From: Arenimonas sp049195245 | GTDB lineage: Bacteria > Pseudomonadota > Gammaproteobacteria > Xanthomonadales > Xanthomonadaceae | Direction: 5' to 3' | DNA length: 64,000 nucleotides | NCBI RefSeq assembly: GCF_049195245.1 | Contig: NZ_JBMIRR010000026.1 | Location: 62,001 to 126,000, forward strand | Part shown: positions 62,284 to 64,000 of the stretch, piece by piece | Position numbering within the stretch: the first letter of the stretch is position 1 | How the letters are laid out: every line of letters begins with the position of its first letter | The notes under the pieces: generated by a model | Database searches by the model: none | What the model saw: the letters and a program-made list of their open reading frames with translations, nothing else | What the model was told of the DNA's origin: nothing | Made by a program: the position numbers and the translations under genes

Positions 62284-63549
62284 ATGGCGACTCCGAACCC
62301 TTCCCTTCCCCACGTTCTGGTGCTCGGCGGCGGCTTCGGCGGCCTCTGGGCCACCCGCGCGCTGGCTTCCGCGCCGGTGCGCATCACCCTGGTGGACCGC
62401 ACCAACCACCACCTGTTCCAGCCCCTGCTCTACCAGGTGGCTACCGCGGGCCTGTCGGCGCCCGACATCGCAGCGCCGCTGCGGCACATACTGCGCAAGC
62501 AGACCAATGTCACGGTCCGCATGGACGAGGCGCTGTCCATCGACCTTGCCGCGCGGCGCGTGACCCTCGCGGGCGGCACGCTCGACTACGACACCCTGCT
62601 GGTCGCCACCGGCGCCACGCACGCCTACTTCGGCAACGACGCCTGGGCCGAACACGCGCCGGGGCTCAAGACGCTGGACGATGCGCTGGCGATCCGAAGC
62701 CGCGTGCTGTCGGCGTTCGAGGCCGCCGAGCGCGAAGAAGATCCCGACCTGCGCCAGGCCTGGCTGGAGTTCGTGGTGATCGGCGGGGGGCCGACCGGTG
62801 TGGAAATGGCGGGCACGCTGGCCGAGATCGCACGCCATACGCTGCCGCGCGAGTTCCGCCGCGCCGATGTGCGCGGCGCGCGCGTGCACCTGGTCGAGGC
62901 TGGCCCGCGCGTGCTGGCTGCGATGCCGCCGGAGCTGTCGGAAAAAACCCGCGTCCAGCTGCAGAAGCTGGGCGTGGAGGTGCATACCGGCCAGCCGGTG
63001 ACCGCCATCGATGCCGAAGGCGTCACGATGGGTCCGGCCCGCATCCGCAGCCGCACCGTGCTGTGGGCGGCCGGCGTCGCGGCCTCGCCCCTGGGACGGC
63101 AGCTGGGCGTGGCGACCGATCGCGCGGGGCGCGTGCCGGTGGCCCCCGACCTCTCGCTGCCCGGCCATCCCGAGGTGTTCGTGCTGGGCGACCTGGCCAG
63201 CGTGGTGCAGGACGGCAAGCCGGTGCCGGGCGTGGCGCCTGCCGCCAAGCAGATGGGCGCGCACGTCGCCGGCGCGATCCGCGCGCGCCTGCGCGGCGCA
63301 ACGCCCAAGCCGTTCCGCTACCGCGACTTCGGCAACCTGGCCACGATCGGCCGCATGGCGGCGGTGGTGGATTTCGGCAGGCTGCGCTTTTCAGGCGTGG
63401 TGGCCTGGTGGTTCTGGCTGGTGGCCCACCTGTTCCTCCTGATCGGATTCCGCAACCGCATCATCGTGCTGGTGAACTGGGGCTGGTCGTACTGGACCTA
63501 CCAGCGGCACGCGCGGATCATCGTCGGGCGCGCGCCGCCGGGCGACTGA
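62284..63549 (+). CDS. ndh: Type II NADH dehydrogenase (NDH-2)
   Basis: A 421-residue peripheral flavoenzyme that passes electrons from NADH to quinone without pumping protons. The FAD motif GGGFGGLWA is at 15-23, the NADH motif VVIGGGPTGVEMAG in the middle, and the FAD-binding FVLGDLA near the C-terminal third. A C-terminal amphipathic/hydrophobic stretch (FSGVVAWWFWLVAHLFLLIGF) binds the membrane. ATG 62284 has only a weak ribosome site; a TTG at 62269 is an alternative. Confidence 0.92.
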   Translation: MATPNPSLPHVLVLGGGFGGLWATRALASAPVRITLVDRTNHHLFQPLLYQVATAGLSAPDIAAPLRHILRKQTNVTVRMDEALSIDLAARRVTLAGGTLDYDTLLVATGATHAYFGNDAWAEHAPGLKTLDDALAIRSRVLSAFEAAEREEDPDLRQAWLEFVVIGGGPTGVEMAGTLAEIARHTLPREFRRADVRGARVHLVEAGPRVLAAMPPELSEKTRVQLQKLGVEVHTGQPVTAIDAEGVTMGPARIRSRTVLWAAGVAASPLGRQLGVATDRAGRVPVAPDLSLPGHPEVFVLGDLASVVQDGKPVPGVAPAAKQMGAHVAGAIRARLRGATPKPFRYRDFGNLATIGRMAAVVDFGRLRFSGVVAWWFWLVAHLFLLIGFRNRIIVLVNWGWSYWTYQRHARIIVGRAPPGD

Positions 63550-63560
63550 TCCGCCAACGA

Positions 63561-63585
63561 AAAGGCCCCGCGATGCGGGGCCTTT
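63561..63585. terminator. Bidirectional intrinsic terminator between ndh and rpoH
   Basis: An 11-bp stem (63561-63571 with 63575-63585) has a GAT loop. It begins with AAA and ends with TTT, so it offers a short T-run in both directions for the convergent genes. Confidence 0.85.
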
Positions 63586-63607
63586 CGATCTCGGCGACGC
63601 GGGCGGA

Positions 63608-64000
63608 TCAGGCCGCGAAGAGCGCCCGCATCTTCTTGAGCGCATTGGCCTCGATCTGGCGGATGCGCTCGGCGCTGACGCCGTACTCGTCGGCCAGCTC
63701 CTGCAGCGTGGCCTTGGGCTCGCCCAGGAAACGACGCTTGAGGATGTCGCGCGAACGCTGGTCGAGTTCGGCCAGGCCGTCACGCAGCAGCTCGAGCTGG
63801 TCGTCCTCGTGGCTTTCGCGCTCGTAGGCCATCGCCGGGTCGTCGCTGGCGTCGCGCAGGTAGGCCACCGGCGACGGCGGGGCGTTGTCGTTGTCCTCGT
63901 CCGGCGCGTCGAAGCCGACGTCGCGGCCGCTCAGGCGCGACTCCATCTCCAGCACTTCGCGCTTGGAAACGTTGAGGTCCTTGGCCACCGCGGTGACTTC
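63608..64000 (-). CDS. rpoH: RNA polymerase heat-shock sigma factor RpoH (sigma-32), C-terminal part
   Basis: The last 130 residues of sigma-32; the gene continues past the right edge of the window. Visible are EVTAVAKDLNV-KREVLEMESRLSG of region 3, and region 4 with RDILKRRFLGEPKATLQELADEYGVSAERIRQIEANALKKMRAL, whose HTH recognises the heat-shock -35 box. GTG 63988 could be mistaken for a start but the homology runs through it. Paired here with the convergent ndh gene across a terminator. Confidence 0.93.
   Translation of the reverse strand, partial: EVTAVAKDLNVSKREVLEMESRLSGRDVGFDAPDEDNDNAPPSPVAYLRDASDDPAMAYERESHEDDQLELLRDGLAELDQRSRDILKRRFLGEPKATLQELADEYGVSAERIRQIEANALKKMRALFAA

Overview
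The window is high-GC DNA (roughly two thirds G+C) in which almost every base is coding. Gene content and order point to the Xanthomonadaceae/Lysobacteraceae (Lysobacter, Luteimonas, Pseudoxanthomonas or a close relative). The main reasons are algR followed by hemC, the rsmB-fmt-def / lysM-dprA-smg-topA block, a lysyl-endopeptidase-type secreted protease with a Lysobacter-style C-terminal domain, two exported S9 peptidases, and DUF4124, DUF3106, DUF3667 and DUF4286 proteins. This placement is inferred from protein families, not from an rRNA.

Layout. 1-8.3 kb: envelope and periplasm genes (a lipoprotein fragment, a two-helix membrane protein, exported oligopeptidase B and prolyl oligopeptidase in a coupled pair, a lipocalin, a WYL regulator, a LolA-like protein). 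8.3-12.9 kb: a molybdoenzyme operon best read as soeABC, cytoplasmic sulfite:quinone oxidoreductase. 12.9-17.7 kb: a tightly packed leftward run of ABC ATPase, permease, exported protein, carboxylesterase, algR and hemC. 17.7-19.6 kb: a Fur-box-controlled haem gene pair (hemP and a HemS-like gene) and a lipoprotein carrying a TonB C-terminal domain. 19.85-23.19 kb: a lower-GC island ending in the 3' end of a tRNA(CAU). It is bounded by a 15-bp direct repeat and carries a 5'-truncated rhs gene, its putative immunity gene, and a 5'-truncated Rap1a/Tai-like immunity gene. 23.3-29.3 kb: osmoregulated periplasmic glucan genes (opgD-opgH), rpoD and dtd. 29.3-38.8 kb: a lipid A acyltransferase homologue, two bacterial-PH membrane proteins, trkA-trkH, and two tandem ArnT-like glycosyltransferases. 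38.8-48 kb: translation and DNA housekeeping (rsmB, fmt, def, lysM, dprA, smg, topA) interrupted by a GYF/pilin-like membrane protein. 48-59.6 kb: a secreted protease, amidohydrolase, SDR, sppA, MATE pump, DUF3667/DUF4286 pair, DUF3106 protein and a sigma-like membrane protein. 59.6-64 kb: an AT-rich intergenic region with two perfect inverted DnaA boxes, then priA, type II NADH dehydrogenase and the 3' part of rpoH.

How the genes work together. Stop/start overlaps of 1-11 bases mark several translationally coupled units: the two S9 peptidases, opgD-opgH, trkA-trkH, rsmB-fmt, ABC transporter to esterase, DUF3667-DUF4286, and the sigma-like/DUF3106 pair. The most unusual stretch is the tRNA-bounded island. 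It looks like the wreck of polymorphic-toxin loci, joined by a rearrangement that beheaded two opposed genes at the same point. Other points of interest are the sigma-like/transmembrane fusion, the GYF/pilin-like fusion, the DnaA-box palindrome upstream of priA, and several long perfect palindromes between genes.
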